In this document: positions 14,995 through 24,347 of the stretch, in pieces
Layout: the number at the start of each line of letters is the position of its first letter
How positions within the stretch are numbered: position 1 is the stretch's first letter
Assembly: GCF_014837055.1 (NCBI RefSeq)
Contig: NZ_JACSPQ010000017.1
Location: 124,001 to 188,000, forward strand
Source of the DNA: Phocaeicola faecium
Lineage (GTDB): Bacteria; Bacteroidota; Bacteroidia; Bacteroidales; Bacteroidaceae
Direction: 5' to 3'
DNA: 64,000 bases
Program-made: the position numbers and the translations under genes
Notes under the pieces: generated by a model
What the model was told of the DNA's origin: nothing
Seen by the model: the letters and a program-made list of their open reading frames with translations, nothing else
Databases searched by the model: none

Positions 14995-17457
14995 TTACAT
15001 CGGGTCGACGTCGTAATACACCACAAGCGAGCGGAAACGTTCGTCTTCGATTACCGAACGTTGTACCTGAACCAAGTACGAGCGTACTTTCTTCATCGAC
15101 ACGGTTTGTTCGATTTTTATCACTATTTTCTTTATATACAATGTCTGCACACGCGCTACGGGCGGTTTGTCCGGACCGAGGATTCGTTCTCCTAATCCGC
15201 TTCGGAGGTAAGTCGCCATCAGGTCGGCGGCTTGGTCAAGGACATCCTCTTTGCGGTGTTTCAGATAAACATATATCAGCCGGTAGAACGGAGGATATTT
15301 GAATAAACTGCGTTCCGCCAACTGGTCTTGATAAAGCCGGTTGTAATCGTTTGCTATGACTTGACGAATCAGCGGCAAGTCGGGCGACTTGGTTTGCAGT
15401 ATCACCAGCCCCTGCTTGTTTTTTCTTCCCGCCCTGCCTGCCACCTGTGCCATCAGTTGGAAGGCACGTTCGTATGAACGGAAATCCGGATAATTCAGCA
15501 TCGAGTCGGCATTCAGAATCCCCACCACACTAACGCGGTCGAAATCCAATCCCTTCGAAACCATTTGCGTACCGATTAATATGTCGGTCTTTCCCTCTTC
15601 GAAATCGGCTATTATTTTTTCGTATGCGGTTCGCGTCCGTGTAGTGTCTAAGTCCATACGTGCCACCCGTGCTTCAGGGAAAAGCGTTTTAATATCGTCT
15701 TCAATCTTTTCCGTGCCGAATCCCCGGTTCATTAACTCCGTACCGCCACACGCCGGACACGATTTCGGCACTTGGTAAGTGTATCCGCAGTAATGACATG
15801 TCAGTTGGTTTAATCCTTTGTGATAAGTCAGGCTGACATCGCAATTCTTACAGCGAGGAACCCATCCGCATATCCGGCATTCTATCATCGGGGCAAATCC
15901 GCGCCGGTTCTGGAACAGAATGACCTGCTCTTTGTTTTCAAGGGCTTCGCGAACCTTTTGCAGAAGCAGCGGCGAGAATTGTGCCGTCATGTATTTCTTC
16001 CGTGCCAGCTCTTTGATATCGACTAATTCGATGTGCGGAAGCCGGATGTTCTGATGGCGTTCGGTTAATGTTACCAAACCGTATTTGCCATGTGTGGCGT
16101 TATAATAGGTTTCGATGCTTGGCGTAGCCGTACCCAGCAAGGTCTTTGCGCCGAACATGGAGGCAAGCATGATGGCAGCGTTGCGGGCATGATAGCGCGG
16201 GGCAGGCTCTTGCTGCTTGTACGTATTCTCATGCTCCTCGTCTACGATAACCAGACCTAACCGCCGGAAAGGTAGGAATACCGAAGAACGCACACCCAAT
16301 ATCACGTCGTAATCATGCTCGGAAAGCTGTTTGCGCCATATTTCCACCCGTTCGGCATCGGGGAACTTCGAATGGTAAATGCCCAAACGATTCCCGAAAA
16401 CACGCTTCAGACGCTCGGTTATCTGGGTGGTCAGGGCTATTTCGGGAAGTAAATAAAGAACTTGCTTGCCGGTCTTTATAGTTTGGTTGATAAGATGGAT
16501 GTATATCTCCGTCTTGCCGCTCGCTGTGACTCCGTGAAGCAAGCAGACGTTTTTTTCGCGGAAACAGTTTAAGATGCCCGTATAAGCCTGTTGCTGGGCA
16601 GGGCTTAACGTGTTCAGCGGGAGGGTATCGACGTTGCTTTGGGTCAGTCTGCCTATTTCTTGGAAATAAACCTCGAATACTTTTTTGGCAATCAGCTCAT
16701 TCAGCGCTGCCGAAGAAGCCCCTGCCGCATCGAGCAGTGCCTTACGTGTAACCTCTTTGGGGGGATTCCCCGGCTGTGTCCAACCGGAAAGTTCGATGTA
16801 TTTCATCAGCAGCGCCAACTGTTTGGGAGCACGGGCAAGCAGGTCGAACTGGAAACGCAGGTTCCGTTCGCTGCTCATGGCATCGGTCAGCCGTACGCGC
16901 GCTTCGGTGCGTGGCTTGTACACCCGCTTCAGCTCTTCCTTTACGTGGATGGCTTCTTTGTCTAACAGCGATTTGATGACCGGCAACAAATGTTTGATGC
17001 CACTCGCTTTTTCCAACTGCGTGACGCATTGTTCCGGGTCGGCACTCAGCAAGTCCAATACGCGCTGCTCCTTTTCGGACAACGGCTCGGCGGCTTCGAA
17101 GTCCGGGTTATATACTACCAGCGTTTCGCTCTCTAATTTCATCCCCGAAGGCATGGCAGCTTTATACACGTCGCCCAGCGTACACAGATAGTAATCTGCC
17201 AGCCATTGCCAGAAAGCATACTGATGTTCCAGCAAAGCCGGTTGCTTGTCCAGTATTTCAGACACCTCTTTCGTTTCGTATGCCTCAGGCGGAGTGTCGT
17301 GTACCCGTGTTACGATAGCCGTATAGTATTTCTTTTTCCCGAAAGGGACGACAACCCTGCATCCCATCCGCACTTCTGTTTCCCATTCCGGCGGAAGGGC
17401 GTATGTATATTGTCCCGCAATGGGCAAAGGTACTATAACGTCGACATACTTTTTCAT
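14995..17457 (-). CDS. priA: Primosomal protein N', replication restart helicase
   Basis: A DNA helicase of 820 residues that reloads the replisome at stalled forks. An N-terminal 3'-DNA-binding region (1-100) and winged-helix part precede the helicase core with Walker A GVTASGKTE (309-317) and DEEH (405-408). A zinc-binding insertion with paired cysteines (CRIC, CKNC, CHYC, CPAC) follows at about 530-580, then helicase motifs V and VI (GTQMVSKG, AQVAGRAGR). All expected elements are present. The -7 box TAACTTTG ends only 5 bp before the ATG, so the transcript may be leaderless or nearly so. It heads a short run with the PHP and phosphatase genes. Confidence 0.97.
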   Translation of the reverse strand: MKKYVDVIVPLPIAGQYTYALPPEWETEVRMGCRVVVPFGKKKYYTAIVTRVHDTPPEAYETKEVSEILDKQPALLEHQYAFWQWLADYYLCTLGDVYKAAMPSGMKLESETLVVYNPDFEAAEPLSEKEQRVLDLLSADPEQCVTQLEKASGIKHLLPVIKSLLDKEAIHVKEELKRVYKPRTEARVRLTDAMSSERNLRFQFDLLARAPKQLALLMKYIELSGWTQPGNPPKEVTRKALLDAAGASSAALNELIAKKVFEVYFQEIGRLTQSNVDTLPLNTLSPAQQQAYTGILNCFREKNVCLLHGVTASGKTEIYIHLINQTIKTGKQVLYLLPEIALTTQITERLKRVFGNRLGIYHSKFPDAERVEIWRKQLSEHDYDVILGVRSSVFLPFRRLGLVIVDEEHENTYKQQEPAPRYHARNAAIMLASMFGAKTLLGTATPSIETYYNATHGKYGLVTLTERHQNIRLPHIELVDIKELARKKYMTAQFSPLLLQKVREALENKEQVILFQNRRGFAPMIECRICGWVPRCKNCDVSLTYHKGLNQLTCHYCGYTYQVPKSCPACGGTELMNRGFGTEKIEDDIKTLFPEARVARMDLDTTRTRTAYEKIIADFEEGKTDILIGTQMVSKGLDFDRVSVVGILNADSMLNYPDFRSYERAFQLMAQVAGRAGRKNKQGLVILQTKSPDLPLIRQVIANDYNRLYQDQLAERSLFKYPPFYRLIYVYLKHRKEDVLDQAADLMATYLRSGLGERILGPDKPPVARVQTLYIKKIVIKIEQTVSMKKVRSYLVQVQRSVIEDERFRSLVVYYDVDPM

Positions 17458-17462
17458 GGCTG

Positions 17463-17470
17463 CAAAGTTA
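17463..17470 (-). promoter_or_regulatory. Promoter -7 box for priA
   Basis: TAACTTTG on the minus strand, 6 bp from the priA ATG. With the usual offset of about 7 bp, transcription would begin at or next to the start codon. Confidence 0.65.
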
Positions 17471-17513
17471 CAAAAAAGCCTTCCATCTTGCTTGCCCCTT
17501 TAGCAAAGTTTTA

Positions 17514-17521
17514 TAGCTTTG
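17514..17521 (+). promoter_or_regulatory. Promoter -7 box for the Gfo/Idh/MocA gene
   Basis: TAGCTTTG matches TAnnTTTG and lies 25 bp upstream of the ATG at 17547. It is divergent from the priA promoter. Confidence 0.65.
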
Positions 17522-17546
17522 CAAGAACGGTTAAATTATATTACGC

Positions 17547-18524
17547 ATGAAAACATATAAGATAGGAATCATAGGATGCGGCCACATAGCCCGTAAGATG
17601 GCTTTTACGTTGGGACGCATGGAGGGAGTAAGGTGTTACGCCGTGGCTTCAAGAAACTTGGAGAAAGCGCAGGCATTTGCCGCCGAATGGCAGTTCGAGA
17701 AGTCATACGGCTCTTACGAAGCGCTTGCCGACGATCCCGAAGTGGATTTGGTTTACATCGCCACGCCTCATTCGTTCCACTACGAGCAGGCGCGGATGTG
17801 CATTGAGCGCGGAAAGGCAGTGTTGTGCGAGAAAGCCTTTACCGCCAATGCCCGTCAGACGGAAGAACTGTTGGCGTTGGCTCATGAGAAAAGCGTGTTT
17901 ATCACCGAAGCTATCTGGACACGCTATTTGCCGCTGTCGGCTAAGGTGAAAGAGCTGTTAGACGCAGGGACAATCGGAGTTCCCCGTACGCTGTCGGCTA
18001 ATTTAAGTTACCCCATCTCCGGAAAAGAACGCATCATTCGCCCGGAGCTGGCAGGGGGAGCGTTGCTCGATATAGGTATTTATACGCTGAACTTTGCGGC
18101 AATGGCTTTCGGTGCGGATGTGGAGCGCACGGTGTCTGCCTGCACTAAAACGGATACGGGTGTCGATGCCCAAGAAAGTATCACACTGTTTTACGCCGAC
18201 GGGCGAATGGCTGCCTTGCAGTCGAGCATCTATGTGCAGAGCGACCGCGAGGGAATTATTTCGGGCGATAAAGGGCATATCATCGTAGAAAATATCAATA
18301 ACCCGTCGTCCGTCCGTGTGGTGGGTTCGGATTACCAGACCGTAGCCGTTTATCAGGCCCCGCCGCAGATTACCGGTTTTGAATACCAAGTGAAGGCGTG
18401 TATCGAGGCATTGGAGAAAGGGTGGTTGGAGTCGCCTTACATGCCCCATGCCGAAACGTTGCGCATCATGCGCCAGATGGATGCGCTGCGCAAAGAGTGG
18501 GGAGTGGTATATCCTTGCGATTAA
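17547..18524 (+). CDS. Gfo/Idh/MocA family oxidoreductase
   Basis: An NAD(P)-dependent dehydrogenase of 325 residues. The N-terminal Rossmann domain carries GIIGCGHIA (about 7-15). The EKP-type signature is here CEKAFTAN (about 94-101), and the C-terminal domain begins near residue 125 with the beta-sheet region typical of the family. The closest character is the short dehydrogenase group acting on sugars or trans-dihydrodiols; the substrate is not readable. It is monocistronic, with its own promoter and a strong hairpin directly after the stop codon. Confidence 0.9.
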   Translation: MKTYKIGIIGCGHIARKMAFTLGRMEGVRCYAVASRNLEKAQAFAAEWQFEKSYGSYEALADDPEVDLVYIATPHSFHYEQARMCIERGKAVLCEKAFTANARQTEELLALAHEKSVFITEAIWTRYLPLSAKVKELLDAGTIGVPRTLSANLSYPISGKERIIRPELAGGALLDIGIYTLNFAAMAFGADVERTVSACTKTDTGVDAQESITLFYADGRMAALQSSIYVQSDREGIISGDKGHIIVENINNPSSVRVVGSDYQTVAVYQAPPQITGFEYQVKACIEALEKGWLESPYMPHAETLRIMRQMDALRKEWGVVYPCD

Positions 18525-18586
18525 ACGGTCAGCCGGTTCTTTCGCCGCAAAAGGTTTTATGCAGAGCGAGAGAACCGGATGACTGT
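18524..18586. terminator. Hairpin after the oxidoreductase gene
   Basis: CCGGTTCTTTCGC (18533-18545) pairs with GCGAGAGAACCGG (18566-18578) in a 13-bp stem with one mismatch or wobble, extended outward by GGTCA/TGACT. The T-tail is weak, so it may be a 3' structure rather than a strict intrinsic terminator. Confidence 0.5.
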
Positions 18587-18654
18587 TAGTTGTTTATAGT
18601 CTGTATGAATCTTTCCGTCCGGCTAAAGCGCAAGGCGGAATTTTTCTTCCGCAT

Positions 18655-18753
18655 ACCCCGAAAAATGCTACGGTTAGAAATTTTATTCCATGCCGAAAGG
18701 TTGCCCATTTCTATTCGGAAGACTCATCGGTCTGTCGGGTAGAATTTTTCGGG
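18655..18753. repeat. GCTACCG-type intergenic repeat, copy c
   Basis: Blocks CCCCGAAAAATGCTACGGTTAG, TTCCATGCCG, TTTCTATTCGGAAGAC and TCGGGTAGAATTTTTCGG align block by block with the copies at 27381 and 46552. It lies between convergent genes. Confidence 0.6.
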
Positions 18754-18792
18754 CTTTCTGCTAAGCCGGAAAAGGCTTAAAAGACACTATAA

Positions 18793-19377
18793 TCAGAACA
18801 TGTAGGCAAGCGAGATTTGCCACGTGTTGTTATCGAAATCCACGTGCGTAAAGCTGCCGTTGTCGCTTTTCACCATTGCACCCGTATCCTTCAATCCGAT
18901 GTTGTAGTTTGCGCCTACATGTACATGTCCTAATATTTTCAAACCGGCTCCTACGTTGAGGCTGGTCGATTTTTTATTAAATTCGCAGATGTCTTTAAAC
19001 CAGCGGTGACCAACGTTGAAACCGAACTGCGGACCTACTGCCACGTAAGCTCCCAGTACACTGCTGAATCCTATTGTCCACTTCAGGTTGATAGGAATTT
19101 CGATACTTTTCTTCTTGGTAGAACCTTCTGCCGTATCAATACCGTATTGGTTATACAACGCAGAAACGTCTACACCTAAGCCCAATAAAGGCAAGGTAAG
19201 TTCGGCCGTCGGTCCGATGAAGAATCCGCTTTGGTTATCTGAGTTGAACACCTCTTTCGATATAGAAACTTTTGAAACGTTTAATCCGCCCTTTACACCG
19301 AATTGGATTTGGGCTTGCGACGGCAATGCCATAAACAAACATGCCGTAACCATCAGAATAGATAAAATTCTTTTCAT
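18793..19377 (-). CDS. Outer-membrane beta-barrel protein (porin-like, PF13568 type)
   Basis: A 194-residue small barrel. A signal peptide ends around LPSQAQ (about 21-26 from the chosen start). The mature part begins FGVKGGLNVSK and continues as alternating amphipathic strands, ending with the aromatic terminal strand NTWQISLAYMF. This is the common Bacteroidetes outer-membrane protein beta-barrel family, with no specific function assignable. The frame allows a start two codons upstream at 19383; I choose 19377 (MKRIL) because it gives a standard signal peptide. It has its own -7 box 30 bp upstream. Confidence 0.85.
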   Translation of the reverse strand: MKRILSILMVTACLFMALPSQAQIQFGVKGGLNVSKVSISKEVFNSDNQSGFFIGPTAELTLPLLGLGVDVSALYNQYGIDTAEGSTKKKSIEIPINLKWTIGFSSVLGAYVAVGPQFGFNVGHRWFKDICEFNKKSTSLNVGAGLKILGHVHVGANYNIGLKDTGAMVKSDNGSFTHVDFDNNTWQISLAYMF

Positions 19378-19406
19378 AAGCAACTTTTGTTAATAATTCT
19401 CGTCGG

Positions 19407-19414
19407 CAAATATA
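19407..19414 (-). promoter_or_regulatory. Promoter -7 box for the outer-membrane barrel gene
   Basis: TATATTTG on the minus strand, 30 bp upstream of the start, matches TAnnTTTG. Confidence 0.65.
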
Positions 19415-19540
19415 GGACATTCGCCGAATAAAGACAAAAGCACAGGGTGAAAATACTCAAAATCCGGAGGAACGGAGAGTTTCCGAATCTTCCGTTCCGT
19501 CCGGATTAGGCAAAGTGTGAGAGTGAAAATAGAGAGAAAT

Positions 19541-21895
19541 TTATTCGGTTTTCAGGTTGTTCACCGGGTTTTCACGTGTTGCCTTCAGGCTGATGAAGAA
19601 TACAGATATCAGCGAGATGAGAGATACCGTTGCGATGGAAACCAGCGGAACCCACCACGGGAATACGCTGTCGAACGTCACAATCTTGTCTATCTGACGC
19701 ACACCGAATATCATCAGCGGGATGGCAATAACGAGGCTGATGAGTAACGACACGAGTGAGAAGCGCATCAGGCGTTTCATTTCACCCGATGAACTGGAGC
19801 CAAATACCTTTCGTACCGCCATGTCGCGCTTGCGCTGGGCAATGAAGTAAATGCTCATAGCCGTAAGTCCGAGCAGTGAAATGAGCAGGGCAGCGCAAGT
19901 GAAAATAATCATCAGGCTGTTCATGCGGCTGAAATCGGAGTAAAGGTTGCGTATCTGTTTATCGTACCATTCCGACTCGAAAGAAAAATCTTTGGCAGCT
20001 ATCTTGTAAAGCTGGTCCAGCTCTTTCTTGTAAGCATTTAGGTCTCCGTCCTGTACCTCCACCGATACGTTCCACGGATAGATGCTGTCGGGATGTTGGA
20101 TTTGCATCTGGAGCGGATGAATGTCGTGGTCTATCAGGTCACGGCGGATACGGAAGTCTTTAAACACTCCTGCTATCTGAACCGGCCCGCAATTGTCACT
20201 CATAAAATGGTCGGTAACTCCGATGGTGGCAAGCGTTTTCATCGCTTTTTCGCTCATAAAGAAATTGTTCCTTCCCATCGGCGTATGGCGGTCGTCGGTA
20301 ATCTTAATGTGATAGATATCTAAGAATGCCGAGTCGACAATGAAAGTCTGAAAGCTCATTTCCAGCGTACTGTCTGCCGAAGGAATGTAAGTGGTATTGT
20401 TGTTTCCCCCATCCAATGGTATGCCGCACGAGAAAGAAACACGTTTCACGAAAGGCAGTTTCTTAGCTTCGTTACGGAAAAGTTGCAGGTCTTTTTGCGA
20501 ACCGATAGACGGATAGCTCAATACGTTGCCGAACTCATATCCCAACGGTGCGTGTACGATGCGGTAAATCTGTACGGAGAGATAAACCGAACAAGTAAGC
20601 AAGGCGATGGTCAGTCCGCTTTGTACGATGTTGAGCGTGCGCAGGTAAACAGATTTCGTCTTGCGGCGGAACGTACCTTTCACCACGTCCATCGGGTTGT
20701 AGTTAGAAAGCATCGTGGCTGGGATAAAGCCCGACAACAGGGTCAGTGCGGCGATAAACAGGATGTAAACCATGATGGTTACTCCGTTGAGGTCGCCCGT
20801 GATGTCGATTTTAGAATGAAGCAGTTCGATGGCAGTCGGCTCTGCAGCTTTGGCAAGCAGAAATCCCACGACGAACGAAACGAACGTAAGTAGAAACGAT
20901 TCTATAATCATACGCCAGAATATGCTGGGCTTTGATGAACCGAGCAGGCGGCGTGTTGCCATCTCTTTGGCACGATAGCTGGTTTGCGCCACGCTCATGC
21001 TGATGTAGTTCAGCACCGCCATCAAGAGGATGAGTACACCTACGGTAATGAAAATGACCACCAGCTTAAAGTCGTACTGGTTCAGTGGAGCTACGGCGGG
21101 GGTTTCCGAGAAATAAAAATCATGCCACGGGATGAAACGGGCTTTTTTAAATGCGCCGGAGTTTTGGTAAATCCAGAAGAATTCTCCCAAATAAGATGCC
21201 ACATCATCCGATTTCAGATTCAAGTCAGAGCCGGGAGCGGTGCGGAAAAAAAGCACACTTCCTCCCGCATTGTTCATGTGAGTACATTCGATAGAGCAGC
21301 TCCAGTTAATGTACTTCATGTTCTCAAAAGGAATGAATATCTCGATGTCGGAAGATATGATGGAGTTGTCAATATCTTCGATGACTCCGGTTACTGTAAA
21401 TGTTTCCTTGTTACATGGCACTACGGTAAGCGTCTTGCCTAAGGCTTTTTCTGTACCGAACAGGCGCAAAGCAGCCGACCGGGTGAGTACGATGCTGTTA
21501 TTGTCGGTTAATAACTGTTTGCGGTTTCCTTCCAGCAAAGTGAAACGGAAGAACTCGAAGAAGTTCTTTTTCACACAGGCACCCATTGTCTGTACCGGTT
21601 TGTCGTTTACCTGAACAAACGGCTCTGAAATGCTCATGGCACACCAGTCCTCTATCTCCGGATAACGACTTTGAAGGCGGTCACCCAGATTGTAATGTCC
21701 GCCTGCCCAATACTCATTGGCAAACACTGAGATGCGGTCGGCATCCGGCAAATCACGGTCAACGGTAAGCTGACGCATCACCATGTTGGCTATAAGTAAT
21801 ACGAACATGAGCGAGATGCTTAACCCCGCCACGTTGACCAGCGTAAAGAGCTTGTTTCGCTCCAAGAATGTAAAGTAAGTTTTCAGTCCTTTCAT
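19541..21895 (-). CDS. FtsX/MacB-type ABC transporter permease
   Basis: A 784-residue permease with a double MacB architecture: transmembrane helix (about 18-40), large periplasmic domain (about 40-275), three transmembrane helices with the FtsX core (about 280-420), then a second periplasmic and transmembrane half ending ATRENPVNNLKTE. It is last in the tolC-adaptor-GIN-permease operon. It is a close paralogue of the next gene upstream (both begin MK-LKTYFTFLERNKLFT), so the pair probably arose by tandem duplication. No ATPase is encoded in this operon. Probable role: export or extrusion of an envelope substrate or antimicrobial; substrate unknown. Confidence 0.9.
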   Translation of the reverse strand: MKGLKTYFTFLERNKLFTLVNVAGLSISLMFVLLIANMVMRQLTVDRDLPDADRISVFANEYWAGGHYNLGDRLQSRYPEIEDWCAMSISEPFVQVNDKPVQTMGACVKKNFFEFFRFTLLEGNRKQLLTDNNSIVLTRSAALRLFGTEKALGKTLTVVPCNKETFTVTGVIEDIDNSIISSDIEIFIPFENMKYINWSCSIECTHMNNAGGSVLFFRTAPGSDLNLKSDDVASYLGEFFWIYQNSGAFKKARFIPWHDFYFSETPAVAPLNQYDFKLVVIFITVGVLILLMAVLNYISMSVAQTSYRAKEMATRRLLGSSKPSIFWRMIIESFLLTFVSFVVGFLLAKAAEPTAIELLHSKIDITGDLNGVTIMVYILFIAALTLLSGFIPATMLSNYNPMDVVKGTFRRKTKSVYLRTLNIVQSGLTIALLTCSVYLSVQIYRIVHAPLGYEFGNVLSYPSIGSQKDLQLFRNEAKKLPFVKRVSFSCGIPLDGGNNNTTYIPSADSTLEMSFQTFIVDSAFLDIYHIKITDDRHTPMGRNNFFMSEKAMKTLATIGVTDHFMSDNCGPVQIAGVFKDFRIRRDLIDHDIHPLQMQIQHPDSIYPWNVSVEVQDGDLNAYKKELDQLYKIAAKDFSFESEWYDKQIRNLYSDFSRMNSLMIIFTCAALLISLLGLTAMSIYFIAQRKRDMAVRKVFGSSSSGEMKRLMRFSLVSLLISLVIAIPLMIFGVRQIDKIVTFDSVFPWWVPLVSIATVSLISLISVFFISLKATRENPVNNLKTE

Positions 21896-21983
21896 ATTAT
21901 TGGTATCTATGTAAAAAGTTACGTTTATTTTCCTTTATTTCATGTGGTAGATTTTTAAGCGTATCTTTAGGATTCGGAATCCG

Positions 21984-24344
21984 CTATTCCGTCTTAATAT
22001 TGTTTATCGGATTTTCTCGCGTGGCGCTTCGGCTGATAAGTCCTATCGACAGCAGTGAGATGGCGGCTACGGCGATGAAAGCCACACATGCCGTCCACCA
22101 CGGAAACGACTTGTCGTAACCCACGATGCGCTGGATGTAACGGAATCCTATCCCGATTATCGGGACGGCGATGAGCAAACTGGCGGCAAGCGACTGACCT
22201 GCAAATGCCAACAGACGCAGCAGTTCATGCCGGTTATCCGAACCGAACACCTTGCGTATCGCCATGTCGCGTTTGCGCTGGGCAATGAAGTAAAGGCTCA
22301 TAGCCGTCAGTCCCAACAGGGAGATAAGCAGGGCAGCAAGCGTGAATATGCCTATAACCTTGTTCATGCGGATAATGTCGGCATAGGCATCCGCTATCCA
22401 GTAATCATACCAATGTGATTCGAACGGGACTCCTTCTATTATTTCCGAGTAGAGTGCGTCCAACTGATGCTTGTAGGCAGGCAAATCGCCGTCGGTTGTT
22501 TCTACCAAGATGTCCCACGGATACCCGATGCTGTCCGACGGGATAATCTGCATCAGTACGGGGCGTATGGGGTCTAATGCCGAATACATGCGGAAATCAG
22601 GGAAGCGTCCGGCTATTGTTCTCGATGCGTCCTCGCCTTCAATCTTAAACGAAACCGCATCGTCGTCCAATCCCATCTGCCGGAACGCTTCGTGGTTCAG
22701 GTAGTAATTCCGGTCGCTGTAAGTCAGGTGATAATCTCGTTCCAACGGGATGTGGAAAATATCGAGGAAAGCCGAGTCGGTTTGCAGCAAGCGGAAGTCT
22801 ACCGGAACGATACGCCCCTTCAGGTTATAGGTAGTGGAGTGTCCGTTTCCGCCATCGACGGGCATACCGCGCGTCAACGATACATTTTTTACGAACGGTA
22901 ACTTGCGAACCTCGTCGCGGAAGCGGTATAGATTATTCGTCTCGCTCATGTTAGGATAACAAAGTACATTGCCGTAAGTATATCCTAACGGCTCGTGAAG
23001 CAGGCGGTAAATCTGTACGCCGAGAAAGAATGAACAGGCAAGCAGAGCCACTGTCAGTCCGCACTGTACCACGTAGAGCGTACGCAGATAAACCGCTTTG
23101 GTCTTGCGCCGGAACGTACCCTTTACCACATCCATCGGGTTGTAGTGTGACAGAATCGTGGCAGGAACGAAACCCGATACGGCAGAAAGCAGCAGGATGC
23201 CCGCTATGTAGACTGCTGCAACCGGTACAGTTAAGTCGCCCGCTACGTCAATTTTGGTTTTCAGTAGCTCCATGGCGAAAGGCTCTACCGCCTTAGCCAG
23301 CAGGAAAGCAAGGGCAAACGCAATGAAAGTCATGATAAGCGATTCTGCCATCATGCGCCAGAAGATATCCTTCGATGACGAACCTAACAGGCGGCGTGTA
23401 GCCATCTCTTTGGCACGATAGCTGGTTTGAGCCACGCTCATACTTATATAGTTGAACACAGCCATCAGCAAAATCAGTATCCCCGTTACGGTAAACACTG
23501 TCATCAGCTTGCGGCTGTACTGGTTCATGTTAGCGCATTCTATTTCTGAAAAATACACCTCGCGCATCGGAACCCAAAAGGCTTTCTCAAACGAACCGTT
23601 GTGATAAGGCCATGCAAATGTCTTGAGCCACTCCAGCATGTCAGCGTTCTTGTCGTTCGGGTCTATCCCTTGCGGCACGCGGATGAACACATTCGCCCCG
23701 CCAAAGTTCTGCATCACCGTATTCTCGATAGCGGCAGCCCAGTTGATGTATTCCATTGCCTCGAAAGGAAATACCAGCTCTGTTTCCGAAGGGAATATGG
23801 AATTGCCGATGTCTTCCATTACTCCCGTTACCGTATAGGTATGCTTGTCGGTGAAGTTCACTTTGATGCTTTTCCCCACCGCTTCCTCGTTGCCGAAGAT
23901 ACGCTTAGCCGCTGACTCCGAGATGACTACGCTGTAATTGTCCTGTAGCACATGGGCAGGGTCTCCCTCCCGAAGCCGGAAGCCGAAGAACTCGAAGAAG
24001 TTCTTGCGTGCCAGTAATACCTTCACATCAAACTTCTTACCCTCAACGTCGATGTATTCGCCACCCACACCGGCAGCATTCGTAGCCACAGTCCATTCCT
24101 CTATATCCGGATAGCGGCTCGCGAGGCGTTCGCCCAACACGTAATGCGCACCGAAATTTTGTTCGGAGCAAAACAAATACGTGCGGTCGGCATTGCGCGT
24201 GTCGCGGTCTACGGTAAGCTGGCGGGTTACCATGTTGGCGATAAGCAACACGAACATGAGCGAGATACCCAAGCCTGCCACGTTGACGAACGTAAAGAGC
24301 TTGTTGCGCTCCAAAAATGTAAAGTAAGTTTTAAGTGCTTTCAT
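21984..24344 (-). CDS. FtsX/MacB-type ABC transporter permease
   Basis: A 786-residue paralogue of the gene at 19541, with the same order of parts: first transmembrane helix (about 18-40), periplasmic MacB domain, FtsX core with AQTSYRAKEMATRRLLGSSS, and a second half ending ATRENPINNIKTE. It follows the next permease by only 3 bp and is separated from the paralogue by 88 bp with no clear promoter. It belongs to the same operon as tolC and the adaptor. Its nucleotide-binding partner is presumably encoded elsewhere; the ATPase at 53730 is a candidate. Confidence 0.9.
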   Translation of the reverse strand: MKALKTYFTFLERNKLFTFVNVAGLGISLMFVLLIANMVTRQLTVDRDTRNADRTYLFCSEQNFGAHYVLGERLASRYPDIEEWTVATNAAGVGGEYIDVEGKKFDVKVLLARKNFFEFFGFRLREGDPAHVLQDNYSVVISESAAKRIFGNEEAVGKSIKVNFTDKHTYTVTGVMEDIGNSIFPSETELVFPFEAMEYINWAAAIENTVMQNFGGANVFIRVPQGIDPNDKNADMLEWLKTFAWPYHNGSFEKAFWVPMREVYFSEIECANMNQYSRKLMTVFTVTGILILLMAVFNYISMSVAQTSYRAKEMATRRLLGSSSKDIFWRMMAESLIMTFIAFALAFLLAKAVEPFAMELLKTKIDVAGDLTVPVAAVYIAGILLLSAVSGFVPATILSHYNPMDVVKGTFRRKTKAVYLRTLYVVQCGLTVALLACSFFLGVQIYRLLHEPLGYTYGNVLCYPNMSETNNLYRFRDEVRKLPFVKNVSLTRGMPVDGGNGHSTTYNLKGRIVPVDFRLLQTDSAFLDIFHIPLERDYHLTYSDRNYYLNHEAFRQMGLDDDAVSFKIEGEDASRTIAGRFPDFRMYSALDPIRPVLMQIIPSDSIGYPWDILVETTDGDLPAYKHQLDALYSEIIEGVPFESHWYDYWIADAYADIIRMNKVIGIFTLAALLISLLGLTAMSLYFIAQRKRDMAIRKVFGSDNRHELLRLLAFAGQSLAASLLIAVPIIGIGFRYIQRIVGYDKSFPWWTACVAFIAVAAISLLSIGLISRSATRENPINNIKTE

Positions 24345-24347
24345 ACA

